A stretch of DNA of 64,000 nucleotides from Virgibacillus sp. NKC19-3 (GTDB lineage Bacteria > Bacillota > Bacilli > Bacillales > Amphibacillaceae). This document shows, piece by piece, positions 1-9,192 of the stretch. Position 1 is the first letter of the stretch; each line of letters opens with the position of its first letter. The DNA is taken from NCBI RefSeq assembly GCF_019837165.1, contig NZ_JAGYHC010000001.1:1364001-1428000 (forward strand), read 5' to 3'. The notes beneath the pieces are model-generated. The model was not told the DNA's origin. It did not search any database and was given only the letters and a program-made list of their open reading frames with translations. The translations under genes were made by a program, and so were the position numbers.

Positions 1-918
1 ATTTTCGGACATAAAAGTCCGGATACAGATACGATTTCCTCAGCATTGGTATATGCGGAATTAAAAGGTAAGCTGGGAGAGGATGCTGATCCGGCAAGAC
101 TCGGTTCCATTAGCAAAGAAACACAATTTGCATTGGATTATTTTGGTGTGGAAGCACCACAACTGATTGAAAATGTACCTAGCGATGTAGAGGATGTTAT
201 TTTAGTTGATCATAATGAATTCCAGCAAAGTGTGGATAATATTAATGATGTACGTATCGCCGAAGTAATCGATCACCACCGCATTTCCAATTTTGAAACA
301 AAGGAGCCGCTCTATTTCCGGGCAGAACCAGTTGGATGTACAGCAACCATTTTAAATAAAATGTACAAAGAAAAAGGTATCGCCGTTACGAAAGAAATTG
401 CCGGATTATTAGTTTCCGCCATTATTTCCGATTCCCTTTTATTAAAATCACCAACCTGCACGCAGGAAGATATCGATGCAGCATATGAATTGGCGGAAAT
501 TGCCAATGTAAACCTGGAAACATATGGGCTTGAAATGCTACAGGCTGGCGCTGATGTAAGTGATAAAACAGTAACGGAATTGTTAACTATGGATGCTAAG
601 GAATTTTCCATGGGGGATGCGAACGTAGAAATTGCTCAGGTAAACGCTGTAGACACCAGTCAAATTTATGCATTTCAAGCTGATATCGATACAGAAATCG
701 AACAAGTTGTTAAAGATAAAGGGCTTGATCTATTCCTATTTGTTGTCACGGATATTCTAAACAATGATTCTGAAGTACTTGCACATGGCGAAGGAAAAGC
801 GAAAGTGGAATCCGGCTTTGATGTAGTATTGGATGAAAACAATCGGGCTTTATTAAAAGGTGTCGTGTCACGTAAGAAGCAAATTGTTACTGTGCTTACG
901 GAGGAATTTACAAAATAA
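1..918 (+). CDS. ppaC: Manganese-dependent inorganic pyrophosphatase (5' end outside window)
   Basis: The frame is open from base 1, so the start codon lies upstream of the window. Family II (DHH) pyrophosphatases hydrolyse PPi to two phosphates in the cytoplasm using Mn2+. The N-terminal motif FGHKSPDTD is visible at the very start, followed by the metal-binding VDHNE near residue 70 and the DHHR segment near residue 92. The C-terminal DHHA2 domain ends with the substrate-binding SRKKQ motif about 15 residues before the stop. About 305 codons are visible against a family length near 309, so only a few residues are missing. A hairpin terminator follows directly, and the next gene converges on it. 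Confidence 0.95.
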   Translation: MFGHKSPDTDTISSALVYAELKGKLGEDADPARLGSISKETQFALDYFGVEAPQLIENVPSDVEDVILVDHNEFQQSVDNINDVRIAEVIDHHRISNFETKEPLYFRAEPVGCTATILNKMYKEKGIAVTKEIAGLLVSAIISDSLLLKSPTCTQEDIDAAYELAEIANVNLETYGLEMLQAGADVSDKTVTELLTMDAKEFSMGDANVEIAQVNAVDTSQIYAFQADIDTEIEQVVKDKGLDLFLFVVTDILNNDSEVLAHGEGKAKVESGFDVVLDENNRALLKGVVSRKKQIVTVLTEEFTK

Positions 919-922
919 CAAT

Positions 923-961
923 GAAAAAGGCTTTCTCCAATGAATGGAAAGAGCCTTTTTT
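923..961. terminator. Bidirectional terminator between ppaC and cspA
   Basis: An A-rich left arm ending in GGCTTTCTCC pairs with GGAAAGAGCC followed by a T-run. The hairpin has A and T tracts on its two sides and lies between convergent genes, so it can end both transcripts. Confidence 0.8.
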
Positions 962-969
962 CATCATAC

Positions 970-1170
970 TTAGTTTTTTACAACGTTTGCAGCTTGTGGG
1001 CCACGGTTACCTTCTTCAATATCAAACGTTACATTCTGGCCGTCATCCAACGTTTTGAAACCTTCGCCTTGAATTGCTGAGAAGTGTACGAATACATCGT
1101 CTCCACCTTCAACTTCGATGAAACCGAAGCCTTTGTCTGCGTTAAACCATTTTACTGAACCTGTGTTCAT
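970..1170 (-). CDS. csp: Cold shock protein, CspA/CspB family
   Basis: This 66-residue protein is a single OB-fold cold-shock domain that binds single-stranded RNA and DNA as an RNA chaperone. The RNP1 motif KGFGFIEV and RNP2 motif VFVHFSAI are both present, and length matches Bacillus Csp proteins. An in-frame ATG six bases upstream (1174-1176) sits only one base from the GGAGG ribosome site, whereas the ATG at 1168-1170 has a normal 7-base spacing, so I use the latter (MNTGSVKWF). About 260 bases separate it from menC upstream. A long untranslated leader, typical of csp mRNAs, would fit there, but I could not define a cold-box. Confidence 0.95.
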   Translation of the reverse strand: MNTGSVKWFNADKGFGFIEVEGGDDVFVHFSAIQGEGFKTLDDGQNVTFDIEEGNRGPQAANVVKN

Positions 1171-1434
1171 GTTCATTCCTCCAAGTGCTTATAGCACATT
1201 TATTACTATTTCTGTTCTGGATAACAATTCAAGACGAATAATCACTTAAAAGTTACTATAAATCTTGACAGATATGGATATCTGCATAAATGGAACCAGG
1301 GCTTGAAGAAAGCCGAGTTATCTAATATTGCTAACGAACATAAATAATTAAGATTAGTATAACACAAATAAACAAAAATATATACATGATAAGAAAAAAA
1401 GTTTCATGATTTCTGAAAAAGTTAAGGTAAGGGG

Positions 1435-2559
1435 TTAACCACCTCTAAGATCAAATGTTTTAAGATCAATGCTAAATCGTTCCAGTTGATTCGGGTCTAC
1501 TTCATATCCAATCCCCGGTTTATCGGGGACGTTAATCATACCATTTTTTACAATAACCTCCGGCTTAATGATATCTTGTTGCCAGTAAAGTGCGGAACCG
1601 GCAGTATCTCCTGGCACCATGAATTGTGGCAGCGTCGATAATGCGATATTATGCCCGCGCCCGACCCCGGCCTCTAGCATACCTCCACACCAAACTTCAA
1701 TATTGTGTTCCTGACAATAGTCGTGAATACGTCTTGCTTCCGTTAGTCCACCAACACGACCTATTTTTATATTCATAATCCGGCAGCTTTCTAATTCAAT
1801 GGCTTTTTTTGCATCATCCAACGAGTGAATACTTTCATCCAGGCATATTGGTGTTTTGATAGCTGGTTGAAGCTTAGCATGATTAATAATATCATCATGG
1901 GCTAAGGGTTGTTCTATCATCATTAACTCGAATTCATCCAATTGTTTTAATATATTGATGTCATCAAGCGTATAAGCAGAATTTGCATCTGCCATTATTG
2001 GAGCGTCAGGAAAAGTTTTTCGTACATTGCGAAGTACTTCAATATCATATCCCGGCTTGATTTTTAGCTTGATACGCTTATACCCTTCTTGGAGATAATA
2101 GTCAATTTTATCGATTAAATCTTGGGTTGATGCCTGAATTCCGATACTTATACCAACATCGATTTGCGATTTTTTCCCGCCAAGGGCTTGCGTGAGCGAG
2201 ATATTATTTCGTTTCGCATACAGATCCCAAATAGCCCCTTCGATGGCTGCTTTTGCCATATTATTACGCTTAATAACGGCAAAGAGATCGGTCACTTCAT
2301 CGGGATGATTAATTTCATTTTCCTGTAAAATTTTAATTAAAAAGTCCTCTATCATGTGTCGTGTTGTTTCTACGGTTTCTTCCGTATACCAGGGGCTTGT
2401 AAATGCAACAGATTCTCCGAAACCGCTAGTTCCCTTATTATCAATGGCCTCGATTATAAAAAATTCTTTGTCTTGAATGGTTCCAAAACTTGTTGTAAAT
2501 GGATTGTTCAATCGCATATTTAAATGATGTAATTTGATTTGTTTTATTGGTAGACTCAA
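1435..2559 (-). CDS. menC: o-Succinylbenzoate synthase / N-acylamino acid racemase (enolase superfamily)
   Basis: This is an enolase-superfamily protein of 374 residues, close to Bacillus MenC (about 371). MenC dehydrates SHCHC to o-succinylbenzoate in menaquinone synthesis, and some members also racemise N-acylamino acids. The capping domain is N-terminal. The barrel shows the catalytic KIK pair (LKIKPGYD, about residue 165), metal ligands in DANSAYT, IEQPL and CLDES, and the second catalytic Lys in NIKIGRVGG. The start is TTG with AGGAG nine bases upstream. It is not beside other men genes here, so racemase or dipeptide epimerase activity cannot be excluded from sequence alone. Confidence 0.85.
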   Translation of the reverse strand: MSLPIKQIKLHHLNMRLNNPFTTSFGTIQDKEFFIIEAIDNKGTSGFGESVAFTSPWYTEETVETTRHMIEDFLIKILQENEINHPDEVTDLFAVIKRNNMAKAAIEGAIWDLYAKRNNISLTQALGGKKSQIDVGISIGIQASTQDLIDKIDYYLQEGYKRIKLKIKPGYDIEVLRNVRKTFPDAPIMADANSAYTLDDINILKQLDEFELMMIEQPLAHDDIINHAKLQPAIKTPICLDESIHSLDDAKKAIELESCRIMNIKIGRVGGLTEARRIHDYCQEHNIEVWCGGMLEAGVGRGHNIALSTLPQFMVPGDTAGSALYWQQDIIKPEVIVKNGMINVPDKPGIGYEVDPNQLERFSIDLKTFDLRGG

Positions 2560-2660
2560 TGTTTCACACTCCTGATTATTTTATTCGGGCTTTTCCCAGT
2601 GTACACTATTTACGTGGTTTTTGGTAAGCTGCCATGCGTTAATCAATCAGAAAAAGGGAA

Positions 2661-2688
2661 TTGCAATCACTGCTATATCAGGTAAAAT
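2661..2688 (+). promoter_or_regulatory. Candidate SigA promoter of mscL
   Basis: TTGCAA (2661-2666) and TAAAAT (2683-2688) are separated by 16 bases and lie about 35 bases upstream of mscL. Both hexamers have one mismatch to consensus. Confidence 0.45.
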
Positions 2689-2721
2689 ATAGATAAGTGA
2701 AATGTAGATGGAGGACAGAAT

Positions 2722-3102
2722 ATGTGGAATGATTTTAAGGAATTTGCTTTTAAAGGAAATGTAATGGATTTGGCTGTTGCCGTTATTATTGGTGGGGCGT
2801 TTGGAGCAATTGTCACATCACTTGTTGAAAATATTATTACACCACTGGTCGGAGTACTACTGGGTGGTGTTGATTTCACGAATTTAATGATTAAAGTTGG
2901 AGATGCGGAGATTTTATACGGCGGTTTTATCCAATCCATTTTTGATTTTATGGTTATTGCTTTCTCTATTTTTCTGTTTATTCGTTTGCTTTCGAAATTC
3001 AAACGGAGGGAAGAAGAAGCTGAAGAAGAGGAAGTTGAGGTACAGGAAGCGTTGCTTACAGAAATCAGGGATTTGTTGAAGGAGCAGAATAAATGGAATT
3101 AA
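2722..3102 (+). CDS. mscL: Large-conductance mechanosensitive channel
   Basis: MscL is a homopentameric membrane channel that opens under membrane tension to release solutes on hypo-osmotic shock. The protein has 126 residues, normal for the family. It starts with the amphipathic N-terminal helix (WNDFKEFAFKGNVMDLAV). TM1 (about 15-45) carries the Gly-rich IIGGAFGAIV segment. TM2 lies near 70-95, and a charged C-terminal helical bundle follows. A GGAGG site precedes the ATG. The next gene starts 18 bases downstream and may be co-transcribed. Confidence 0.96.
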   Translation: MWNDFKEFAFKGNVMDLAVAVIIGGAFGAIVTSLVENIITPLVGVLLGGVDFTNLMIKVGDAEILYGGFIQSIFDFMVIAFSIFLFIRLLSKFKRREEEAEEEEVEVQEALLTEIRDLLKEQNKWN

Positions 3103-3120
3103 GCGGAGAGGAAGCGGAAT

Positions 3121-3909
3121 ATGACTCCTATATCAGATAGTTGGTTTACCGTGCAAGAGATCGATGCTAAAACATTTGCTATTAGTGAGTATGGCCACTG
3201 GGAAAGGGTTCATTCTTTTTTACTTATGGGTAATGAAAATGCTGCGCTGATTGATACAGGTCTTGGAATTGATCAGATAAATAGGATAACGGATCAGTTG
3301 ACGGATTTACCGATAATTGTCATTACTACACATGTGCACGCAGATCATATTGGCAGTCACGGCGCATTCGAAAAAATTTACGTGCATGAAGATGAGGTAG
3401 ACTGGCTTATTAACGGGATAAAGGGATTACCCATTGAACAAATCCGTAAAGATATTGGACGGGATATAACCAAGCCGACACCTGACACATTTGATCCTTC
3501 TACTTATACACCGTATCAGGGGAAGCCAACAGGAGTATTAGTTGATGGGGATAGAATAGATCTTGGGCACCGGACTTTAAAAATTCTACATACCCCAGGT
3601 CATTCGCCAGGTCATATATGTATTTTTGATAAGGAGCAAGGTTATCTGTTTACAGGAGATTTACTGTATATAGAGACACCGGTGTATGCGTTTTATCCGA
3701 CCACTGATCCAATAGATCTGGTTCATTCATTGGAAAGGATAGCTCATATGGAGGGTGTGAGCAGGGTTTTTGGTTCCCATAATAAGTTGGGGCTTGATCC
3801 AAGTATTTTAGAAGAAGTACAAGAATCTGTTGATATCTTGTGGAATAAAGATGTGGTGAAACATGGAACTGGGATTCATACCTTTAACCATTTTTGTGTT
3901 CAGTTTTGA
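3121..3909 (+). CDS. Metallo-beta-lactamase-fold hydrolase
   Basis: This is a cytoplasmic MBL-fold protein of 262 residues. The zinc-binding HVHADH motif is near residue 71, preceded by the strand ending in DTG. The further ligands HTPGHSPGH (about 160) and GDLLY (about 180) and a late His in GSHNKLG complete a dinuclear site. Such proteins include glyoxalase II, lactonases and various esterases, and the substrate cannot be read from sequence. It lies 18 bases after mscL with its own GGAGAGG site. The final dozen residues after NKDVVKHGTG look atypical, and the end lies close to the interspersed repeat that follows. Confidence 0.85.
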   Translation: MTPISDSWFTVQEIDAKTFAISEYGHWERVHSFLLMGNENAALIDTGLGIDQINRITDQLTDLPIIVITTHVHADHIGSHGAFEKIYVHEDEVDWLINGIKGLPIEQIRKDIGRDITKPTPDTFDPSTYTPYQGKPTGVLVDGDRIDLGHRTLKILHTPGHSPGHICIFDKEQGYLFTGDLLYIETPVYAFYPTTDPIDLVHSLERIAHMEGVSRVFGSHNKLGLDPSILEEVQESVDILWNKDVVKHGTGIHTFNHFCVQF

Positions 3910-4012
3910 TGCAAGTCTAAAGGGATTTGGGTGCCAAGTGCAACATTTTTTTATTGCATAGGAAATTATAAAATTTTGAGGTTTTGGATAATTCACTGGC
4001 CAAATAAGCCTC

Positions 4013-4415
4013 ATCCGGCTCCAGCGCCCAGCAATAGCAAGTCTTTTGGTGGGACGAGCTTTAGCGCAGTCCCAAGTCTTTTGGTGGGACGAGCTTTAGC
4101 GCAGTCCCAAACTTCACACTCCTCCATTACGATAAAGAAGACTTGCCGATTGGCTCTGCCAGAGGCTTAGTCGCACTTATACCCTTGGGGTGAAAGTCAA
4201 CATCAGCTCACTTGACAAAGGAAGGCCAACTAAGAACGGCCTTGCCGGCCAACGCACGGCTCCCCTGTTGCAGGGACATGTTTCCTTTTCGCTTTCCAAG
4301 CATAAGATTCACTTTGACTTTCACCACTACTGGTGATAAGTCAAGTTCATCTATCTCATTGTGGAGAGCTCCAGTTTGTACGTTGATAACCGGGCGCCCT
4401 GCGCCTATGTTCTTC
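4013..4415 (+). repeat. Interspersed repeat, copy A (long form with internal duplication)
   Basis: This is the longest copy of a repeat also found at 59053-59285 and, inverted, at 62066-62302. Shared blocks include CTCCAGCGCCCAGCAA, the hairpin GGGACGAGC...GCGCAGTCCC, GCTTGACAAAGGAAGG-like sequence, AAGAACGGCCTTGCCGGC and CATGTTTCCTT. The ends form an imperfect inverted repeat: GCGCCCAGCAA at 4024-4034 against GTTGATAACCGGGCGC at 4382-4397. Inside it a 35-base unit is perfectly duplicated in tandem (4038-4072 and 4073-4107). Two extra inserts, about 4120-4200 and 4285-4370, are absent from the other copies. Short open frames here are not credible genes. The 3910-4581 interval holds no other gene. 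Confidence 0.85.
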
Positions 4416-4581
4416 AAGATATGTGAAGGACAAGGGGTATACTCCATGGTGCGATCTGGCGAATATCATACGATTGATGTTTCATGGGCCGATATTTAGT
4501 TATTTCATCCATGGTGGAGAGTGAATAGAACATCCTTCCTTTCCAAAAGCTATTGATAAAACAGGAAAGGAGGAGACAATA

Positions 4582-4734
4582 ATGGGCGGAAAACCTAAAG
4601 GACCAAAACAACAAGAACGTCCAAACTTACCAACAAGTCCAGAGCAACCATATGGAGAAGCTTTAAGCGGATCACATAAAGTAAAACAGAGAAACCATTC
4701 GCGTCAGAATAAAGGCGCTGATCACGATATGTAA
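4582..4734 (+). CDS. sspP: Acid-soluble spore protein P (SspP-like)
   Basis: This small gene encodes 50 residues. The C-terminal half, with ALSGSHKVKQRNHSRQ followed by a few residues and the end HDM, is characteristic of the minor small acid-soluble spore protein SspP, about 48 residues in Bacillus subtilis. SspP is made in the forespore late in sporulation and its exact role is unclear. AAAGGAGGAG precedes the ATG at a good distance. The N-terminus is rich in Gly, Pro, Lys and Gln, as expected for a short unstructured spore protein. This supports a spore-forming host. Confidence 0.85.
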   Translation: MGGKPKGPKQQERPNLPTSPEQPYGEALSGSHKVKQRNHSRQNKGADHDM

Positions 4735-4848
4735 ATCATGGTGGATTATTCTGGGCATATGGTGGAAGTGTGCGATGAAATAGAGTTTACTGGGGCATAA
4801 TTAGTATTAGGTTTCAGATATTTTTTCTGAAATAGGTTGATGTCTTAT

Positions 4849-4876
4849 ACATTTTCTGTGCGTTTACCATAAGTTA
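4849..4876 (+). promoter_or_regulatory. Candidate SigK promoter of the CotD-like gene
   Basis: An AC dinucleotide (4849-4850) and CATAAGTTA (4868-4876) are separated by 17 bases. This matches the SigK pattern AC-N16/17-CATANNNTA. It lies about 35 bases upstream of a spore coat gene expected to be mother-cell specific. Confidence 0.5.
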
Positions 4877-4909
4877 ATAGTGAACCTATCACAGGAAAGG
4901 GGATTTTAA

Positions 4910-5281
4910 ATGAGACATCGTCACGGCCCACATTGTGGATGCCCAAAGAAGATCGTGCATCCGACCAAGCATAATTGTGTGAATCAGTATTCAGAAAGTG
5001 TTGTACAACATGTACATCCTTCGCACACGACCGTTATGAATCATCATACCGTTAAAAATAAACATGTGTACCCACATTCCACATCGATGCAAAACACGTG
5101 CAATAGTGTAGATGAATACGGAGGATCCTTTCAAGTACCACAAGATCCAGGCAATCAGGTAGGTGGTGCAATGTCACCAGGTCATGGATCAGGAGACGGA
5201 AAATGTAATTGTAATCACGGTAATCATAATCATCATGGTCATCATGGTGGTCATCATGGCATGAATCACTGGAAAAGATAG
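4910..5281 (+). CDS. cotD: CotD-family spore coat protein
   Basis: A 123-residue His-rich protein. The N-terminal part (CPKKIVHPTKHNC, then QHVHPSHTT and HHTVKNKHVYPH) matches the repeated HPxH/HPSHTT pattern of CotD inner-coat proteins. The C-terminus (about 98-119) is a Gly-His-Asn run with many HH pairs that could bind metal. Cysteines are clustered at both ends. CotD is made in the mother cell and assembled into the inner spore coat. It is longer than Bacillus subtilis CotD (about 75 residues), the extra length coming from the Gly/Ser and His-rich tail. A SigK-like promoter and a strong terminator flank it, so it is probably monocistronic. Confidence 0.85.
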   Translation: MRHRHGPHCGCPKKIVHPTKHNCVNQYSESVVQHVHPSHTTVMNHHTVKNKHVYPHSTSMQNTCNSVDEYGGSFQVPQDPGNQVGGAMSPGHGSGDGKCNCNHGNHNHHGHHGGHHGMNHWKR

Positions 5282-5300
5282 AACAAACAATGGTAACGTA

Positions 5301-5334
5301 AAAAAAGGGTTGGCAAATGTTGCCGCCCTTTTTT
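5301..5334 (+). terminator. Terminator after cotD
   Basis: The arms AAAAAGGGTTGGCAA and TTGCCGCCCTTTTTT form a near-perfect stem with a three-base loop and a terminal T-run. Confidence 0.85.
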
Positions 5335-5353
5335 AAAAGAGGGGATCATACAT

Positions 5354-5908
5354 ATGAGAATTTTAACGGTAACAGGATATAAGCCAATGGAATTAAATAT
5401 TTTCAAAGAGGAAGATCCACGGATAGCATTTATTAAAAAGGGCATTGAAAAAAGATTAATTCATTTCATAGAAGAAGGACTGGAGTGGGTTTTGATTTCC
5501 GGTCAGATGGGCGTTGAATTATGGACTGCTGAGGTTGTACTGGATTTAAAGGAAGAATACGATATTCGTATTGCGATGTTCCCGCCTTTTGAAAACCAGG
5601 AAGTCCGTTGGCCGAATGAACTTCAGGAAAAATATCAGGAGCTCGCTGCTGTTTGTGATTTTTACCAACCTCTATATAAGGGGGACTATAGAGGGGGATT
5701 TCAATTTAAAGCGAAAAACATGTGGCTGGTGGATAAGAGTGATGGTTGCATTATGCTGATGGATGATGAATTCCCGGGAAGTAATCGGTATTTCTATGAA
5801 GCTGCTACGGAAGCGAAAGAGCCATACTCTATTTTTGTGATCACCCCTGCTGATTTGGATGATGCAGTTGAGGAGATGCGGATGGAGGATCCGGATTATT
5901 GGGATTGA
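5354..5908 (+). CDS. ypsA: YpsA family protein (DUF1273, SLOG-fold)
   Basis: This 184-residue protein matches the YpsA family (about 180 residues). It opens with the characteristic ILTVTGYKPMELNIF and contains LEWVLISGQMGVELW, then FKAKNMWLVDKSDG in the C-terminal half. The fold is a Rossmann-like SLOG domain predicted to bind a nucleotide-type ligand. In Firmicutes YpsA has been linked to cell-division control, but its biochemical role is not established. No signal peptide or membrane segment is seen. It stands alone between a terminator and a 160-base gap. Confidence 0.9.
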   Translation: MRILTVTGYKPMELNIFKEEDPRIAFIKKGIEKRLIHFIEEGLEWVLISGQMGVELWTAEVVLDLKEEYDIRIAMFPPFENQEVRWPNELQEKYQELAAVCDFYQPLYKGDYRGGFQFKAKNMWLVDKSDGCIMLMDDEFPGSNRYFYEAATEAKEPYSIFVITPADLDDAVEEMRMEDPDYWD

Positions 5909-6070
5909 TTTCTCCACCATTGTGTAATCGTAGAATAATTGCAGGAATCTTTCCTCCCAACATAGAATATGTGTATGATAAAGATGCATTTCCTTTTAGC
6001 TAGTACATTCGGTTAGTCCTGAAGAGGGCATTATGTTGAGGAAGGGTACACTAATGGAGGTGGGGACGTT

Positions 6071-6439
6071 ATGAATGATGGTAAAGATGACAAATTTGAG
6101 GTTGATGAAAGAATTCAGTACACTGATCACATGTCGGAAATCATAAAAAAAGCGGAAAGAGAAGGTCATTTTGATGATCTTCCTGGCAAAGGAAAACCTT
6201 TAAAACATGATCAGAATTATATGAACCCTTCGGAGAAGCAGTTATATAAAACATTGAAAGACAACCACTTTTTGCCTAGGTGGGTGGAGCTTGCTAATGA
6301 AATTGACCGCTTAAAAGAGGAACTTCGTCCACTCCAAGGAAAGGAAAGACGCAAAAAAATCAACAAGATTAATAAACAAATTAAAGCTCACAACGGTGCA
6401 TGTCCACCCTCATTGCAGAAAAACAAGCTAACCGAATAA
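6071..6439 (+). CDS. DUF1992 / DnaJ-homologue-subfamily domain protein
   Basis: A 122-residue cytoplasmic protein of the DUF1992 family. The hallmark is IIKKAEREGHFDDLPGKGKPL (about 24-44), followed by a segment close to the family pattern ending LPRWVELANEI and a Lys/Glu-rich coiled-coil-like C-terminus. There is no J-domain, and the name DnaJ homologue comes from fused eukaryotic relatives. Function is unknown. The ATG follows GGAGGTGGGG. Confidence 0.8.
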   Translation: MNDGKDDKFEVDERIQYTDHMSEIIKKAEREGHFDDLPGKGKPLKHDQNYMNPSEKQLYKTLKDNHFLPRWVELANEIDRLKEELRPLQGKERRKKINKINKQIKAHNGACPPSLQKNKLTE

Positions 6440-6547
6440 GGATTCCAAAAAAGTAAAGGTAACGACATTTTGCATATCATTACTTTTATTTTTCGACAAT
6501 ATTTGGGGCGTGCCAGGCACCTTATTCATCTCTAGGGGGAATAATTC

Positions 6548-7339
6548 ATGACTGTAAAATCTATCAAACTAACAGATATAACAAAAGCCTATGGAAAGCA
6601 AGAAGCAGTACATAACCTGAGTCTGGAAGTTCCAAAGGGAGAGTTATTTGGCTTTTTGGGGCCTAATGGAGCGGGAAAAACAACGACAATAAAAATGATG
6701 ACTGGTTTACTGGAACCTTCGACCGGGTCCGTGGAAATAGGGGGAGTCAACATATGGAAGGAACCGATGAAGGCCAAGAAACAAATCGCTTATGTTCCTG
6801 ACCAACCCAATTTATACCAAAAATTAACAGGTTGGGATTATCTTGAATTTATCGCATCCGTTTTTCGGATCCCACAAACTAAGTTTCAAGCAAAAGCAGA
6901 AGAATTACTACATGTATTTAGCCTAACAGACCGAGCAAATGAATTAATTGAAGGTTACTCTCATGGTATGAAGCAAAAAATTGCCATATGTGGTGCACTG
7001 GTTCATGAGCCTGATGTGTTATTTTTGGATGAACCCACCGTCGGGCTTGACCCGAAAAGCGCAAGAAGTTTGAAAAGCTTGCTTAGACAGTTATGTGATA
7101 ACGGGATGACTGCTTTTGTCTCCACACATATCCTCGAAATTGCAGAACAGATGTGTGATCGTGTTGGCATTATATCGGATGGACGTATTATTGCTTTGGG
7201 GACCATGGACGAATTGAAAACGCATGAGGACAAAGGGGAACAAAGCCTGGAGGATATTTTTCTGGAGTTAACCGGTGGGGAGGATCAGCAGGAGATCATT
7301 AGCGAGATATCGAAAGAGGGTCAAGGTGACTACAAATGA
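6548..7339 (+). CDS. ABC transporter ATP-binding protein (ABC-2-type exporter)
   Basis: This 263-residue ATPase energises the membrane protein encoded immediately downstream. Walker A is GPNGAGKTT (about 40), the signature is YSHGMKQK (about 139, an SHGM variant of LSGGQ), Walker B is VLFLDEP followed by VGLDP, and the switch His lies in STHIL. The C-terminal tail is acidic. It overlaps the permease by four bases (ATGA), so the two are translationally coupled. Export of a peptide, lipid or drug is plausible, but the substrate is not readable. Confidence 0.92.
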   Translation: MTVKSIKLTDITKAYGKQEAVHNLSLEVPKGELFGFLGPNGAGKTTTIKMMTGLLEPSTGSVEIGGVNIWKEPMKAKKQIAYVPDQPNLYQKLTGWDYLEFIASVFRIPQTKFQAKAEELLHVFSLTDRANELIEGYSHGMKQKIAICGALVHEPDVLFLDEPTVGLDPKSARSLKSLLRQLCDNGMTAFVSTHILEIAEQMCDRVGIISDGRIIALGTMDELKTHEDKGEQSLEDIFLELTGGEDQQEIISEISKEGQGDYK

Positions 7340-9111
7340 TGAAGGTTCTTCTAAATAATCAACGTAAACTTATCATTAATTCGATAAAGTCCCAAAGTAA
7401 AACCAATTTCATTAGCTACGTGATTTCCTTTCTTGTACTTGGTATTCTTCTGTTTTTCCTATGCAAGGGTGTTATTGCTGTAGGTGAGTCTGTCACGGAA
7501 GCCGTACTTTTAGGTATTTTGGGTTATGGTTTTTTAGTTAGTATTGTTTTCATTGTTCTAATGGGAGTGCCGCAAGTATTCAAACATTTATATTCCGCAA
7601 CAGATTTAGGTTTACTTTTTACATTGCCTATTCCGACACGGTACATTTTCTGGGTAAAATATATCCAAAGCTTTATTGGGATTCCATTGCTGATTTTCGT
7701 ATTTCTCGCTGTTCCATTAAGTATTTATGGAGGATTAGTGCATGCACATTGGATCTTTTACCCCATTTCCTTGCTTGTTTTAGTAGCAATAATGGTCATT
7801 GGTCTTTCGTTAGCTTATTTAATAAACCTTGTACTGATACAAATTATCCCAGCCAGTAAGGTTAATGAGTTACTAATGCCAATCATAAGTGTTGTTTCCG
7901 GACTGTTTGGTTATTTAGCAGTGATGATTCCGAATATGGCAAATGAGGGTTCAATAGTAGATGTACTTTTAGCCGGACTTCCGTTATTTCCTGACTGGGT
8001 TCCTGTTACATGGGCTAGTGAAGCGATCATATATGCCATAAATGGAGAGGCGGACTTTTGGCTTCCTTTAGCATTATTACTCATTCTTGCAATCCTCATG
8101 ATGGTTGTAACATCAAATCTAGTGGAAAAAGGGTTTCGTACCGGCTGGATACGTTTAAGCGAAGGTGGCGGAAAGAAGAAAAAGAAACAAAAGAACACGA
8201 AAGCGAATAGGAGACAGCATACTCCTCGTCACCCGGTGATTGCGGTTGGGAAAAAAGAATGGTTTGCGATTAAGCGTGATATGCGAGAGTGGCTTGTGTT
8301 TATGCCTATCTTCTTCATTATTATTTTCCCATTGATTGGTTTTTTTAGTAGTGGAATTGCGTTTAGTGACATGCGGGGATTTAACGACATATCATGGCCG
8401 ATCGCACAACTTGTTTTTCTTTTCATATACACGCTTTTTAATGGACAGCTGGCTGCATTTTCCATTGGGCGCGAAGGCGCATCCGTTTGGATATTACGAA
8501 CCCTTCCACTTGCTGGCCGTGACATAGCACTGGGGAAATTATGGATTAGTTGGATTCTGCCATTCATTATGCTAACCGTATTAGAAGTCGTTATCGGCAT
8601 TTTGCTTGGTTGGACAATCACGCAATTGGTAATCGGATTTGTAGTAAAGGGTGCTATTACGGTAGGAATTAGTGCGATCGGTTTATGGCTTGGTACAACT
8701 GGGTCGAAATATAACCCGGCAAACCCGCAACAACGATTGAAATTTGGGACTTCTATTCTCTTGATGGTGGTGTCTTATGTTTATCTGTTTGTTGCTTTAG
8801 TCCCTTATGTGCTTATGCTTATTCCGGGTGACGCTTCGTCATTTCTTTCTGAGATGAGTCAAGATGCTTCTGGAATTTTTTCTACATTCATTGGATTGTT
8901 CGCAGCACTTCTGTCCTGGAAGGCGAGTTCTCCGGTACTCATGATCATTCTTGGCATTGTTGTTATGTCTATTGTTTCGTTGGGAGTTGCTGCCCTGTTT
9001 GCGCACATCAGTGGACGTCGGATAGATAAGGGAATTGAAATTGATGTAGTAAATGAAAAGAGTGCGAAGGCATTGTTTAAGAATAAAAAATCTGGTGGAA
9101 GTTTGTATTAA
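7336..9111 (+). CDS. ABC exporter permease subunit
   Basis: A 591-residue polytopic membrane protein with about 12 hydrophobic segments in two blocks. The blocks are separated by a highly basic cytoplasmic loop with a Lys-rich run near residues 279-290 and a second basic stretch ending in PRHP. It matches large single-chain ABC-2-like permeases (putative ABC exporter family) that pair with one ATPase. The start overlaps the ATPase stop. A hairpin terminator lies 35 bases after the stop, closing a two-gene operon. Confidence 0.85.
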   Translation: MMKVLLNNQRKLIINSIKSQSKTNFISYVISFLVLGILLFFLCKGVIAVGESVTEAVLLGILGYGFLVSIVFIVLMGVPQVFKHLYSATDLGLLFTLPIPTRYIFWVKYIQSFIGIPLLIFVFLAVPLSIYGGLVHAHWIFYPISLLVLVAIMVIGLSLAYLINLVLIQIIPASKVNELLMPIISVVSGLFGYLAVMIPNMANEGSIVDVLLAGLPLFPDWVPVTWASEAIIYAINGEADFWLPLALLLILAILMMVVTSNLVEKGFRTGWIRLSEGGGKKKKKQKNTKANRRQHTPRHPVIAVGKKEWFAIKRDMREWLVFMPIFFIIIFPLIGFFSSGIAFSDMRGFNDISWPIAQLVFLFIYTLFNGQLAAFSIGREGASVWILRTLPLAGRDIALGKLWISWILPFIMLTVLEVVIGILLGWTITQLVIGFVVKGAITVGISAIGLWLGTTGSKYNPANPQQRLKFGTSILLMVVSYVYLFVALVPYVLMLIPGDASSFLSEMSQDASGIFSTFIGLFAALLSWKASSPVLMIILGIVVMSIVSLGVAALFAHISGRRIDKGIEIDVVNEKSAKALFKNKKSGGSLY

Positions 9112-9144
9112 CGGGAGAGGGGTTAAGAGGAATTTTTAAGGATG

Positions 9145-9175
9145 AGAAAGCATTGGACAAACGCAATGCTTTTTC
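9145..9175. terminator. Bidirectional terminator
   Basis: AGAAAGCATTG and CAATGCTTTTTCT form a stem with an eight-base loop between the exporter operon and the convergent toxin gene. Confidence 0.8.
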
Positions 9176-9192
9176 TATTTCCATTTTGTTTA

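Noticed and set aside
1264-1290. TTGACA on the plus strand in the csp-menC gap
   Set aside because: No acceptable -10 element follows, and no plus-strand gene lies downstream for over 1.4 kb.
4208-4499. Open frames on both strands inside repeat copy A
   Set aside because: No ribosome site, no family resemblance, and they are not conserved in copies B and C.
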